From Enterobacteriaceae bacterium B14 (GTDB lineage Bacteria > Pseudomonadota > Gammaproteobacteria > Enterobacterales > Enterobacteriaceae), in assembly GCA_000307305.1 (NCBI GenBank), contig DF158886.1, positions 155,500-211,349 on the forward strand: 55,850 nt of DNA, in the 5' to 3' direction. Positions 55,762 through 55,850 of the stretch are shown piece by piece. How positions within the stretch are numbered: position 1 is the stretch's first letter; each line of letters begins with the position of its first letter. A model generated the notes under the pieces. The model searched no databases. It saw only the letters and a list, made by a program, of their open reading frames with translations, and was not told the origin of the DNA. The translations under genes were made by a program, and so were the position numbers.

Positions 55762-55783
55762 GCTCTCTCCTTGTGGGGAGAGC
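55762..55783 (+). other. Hairpin in the fusA-tuf gap
   Basis: GCTCTCTCC and GGGGAGAGC pair (one T-G) around a 4-base loop, without a U run. It may be an mRNA processing or attenuation element between fusA and tuf, as transcription normally continues. Confidence 0.35.
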
Positions 55784-55805
55784 ATAAGAGTTAAGGAATA
55801 TAGTC

Positions 55806-55850
55806 GTGTCTAAAGAAAAATTTGAACGTTCCAAACCGCATCTTAACGTT
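55806..55850 (+). CDS. tufA: Elongation factor Tu, first 15 codons (cut by window edge)
   Basis: A GTG at 55806 after TTAAGGAATATAGTC opens SKEKFERSKPHLNV, the invariant start of enterobacterial EF-Tu. The gene continues beyond the window. Confidence 0.97.
   Translation, partial: MSKEKFERSKPHLNV

Overview
The window is a piece of an enterobacterial (Enterobacterales) chromosome. Nearly every gene has a clear Escherichia coli counterpart and the order follows the E. coli 74-76 min region, from yhgF/tex through ompR-envZ, pckA, hslRO, mrcA, hofMNOPQ, aroKB-damX-dam-rpe-gph-trpS, ppiA, pabA, argD, crp, prkB, kefGB, slyD, fkpA and tusDCB to the str operon (rpsL-rpsG-fusA-tuf). Base composition looks moderate to AT-leaning, and several E. 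coli genes are missing from their usual places (igaA, yrfG, yhgE, nirBDC-cysG, fic-yhfG, feoABC next to tex). An early-branching enterobacterial family such as Budviciaceae is a guess; the sequence alone does not fix the genus.

Layout. 1-525: 5' end of an Rhs/YD-repeat polymorphic toxin gene, cut by the window edge, where E. coli has feo genes beside tex. 694-6031: tex, greB, ompR, envZ. 6032-7900: a small accessory cassette holding a structured leader, an M20 amidohydrolase and what looks like a decayed MFS transporter start. 7924-11257: pckA, hslO, hslR. 11604-18816: nudE, mrcA (PBP1a) and the five-gene hofMNOPQ DNA-uptake/pilus-assembly operon. 19212-25468: the aroK-aroB-damX-dam-rpe-gph-trpS cluster. 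25535-28861: a periplasmic tyrosine/dual-specificity phosphatase and the codBA cytosine salvage operon. 28985-33247: ppiA, a HerA-like ATPase (yjgR), pabA and argD. 33330-44941: yhfK, crp, yhfA, prkB, yheU, yheT, a LysE-family exporter, yheS, kefG, kefB, yheV. 45121-48075: the most unusual part, an orphan flavin-dependent (tryptophan-type) halogenase followed by a CPA2 cation:proton antiporter, both inserted between yheV and slyD and preceded by a four-copy 16-bp tandem repeat. 48335-55850: slyD, slyX, fkpA, yheO, tusDCB, rpsL, rpsG, fusA and the first codons of tuf.

Functionally most of the window is housekeeping: transcript-elongation factors, osmosensing, gluconeogenesis, heat and redox protection, cell wall, shikimate pathway, Dam methylation, pyrimidine salvage, arginine and folate synthesis, CRP, glutathione-gated potassium efflux, tRNA 2-thiolation and translation. 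Regulatory sites readable by eye include tandem ARG boxes before argD, a PurR-like box inside a long inverted repeat before codBA, a Cra-like site before pckA, a sigma-E-like promoter before fkpA and a near-consensus promoter before rpsL. Start codons were moved inward from the longest reading frame where a ribosome binding site and family alignment from memory supported it. All family assignments rest on remembered sequences; no database search was run.
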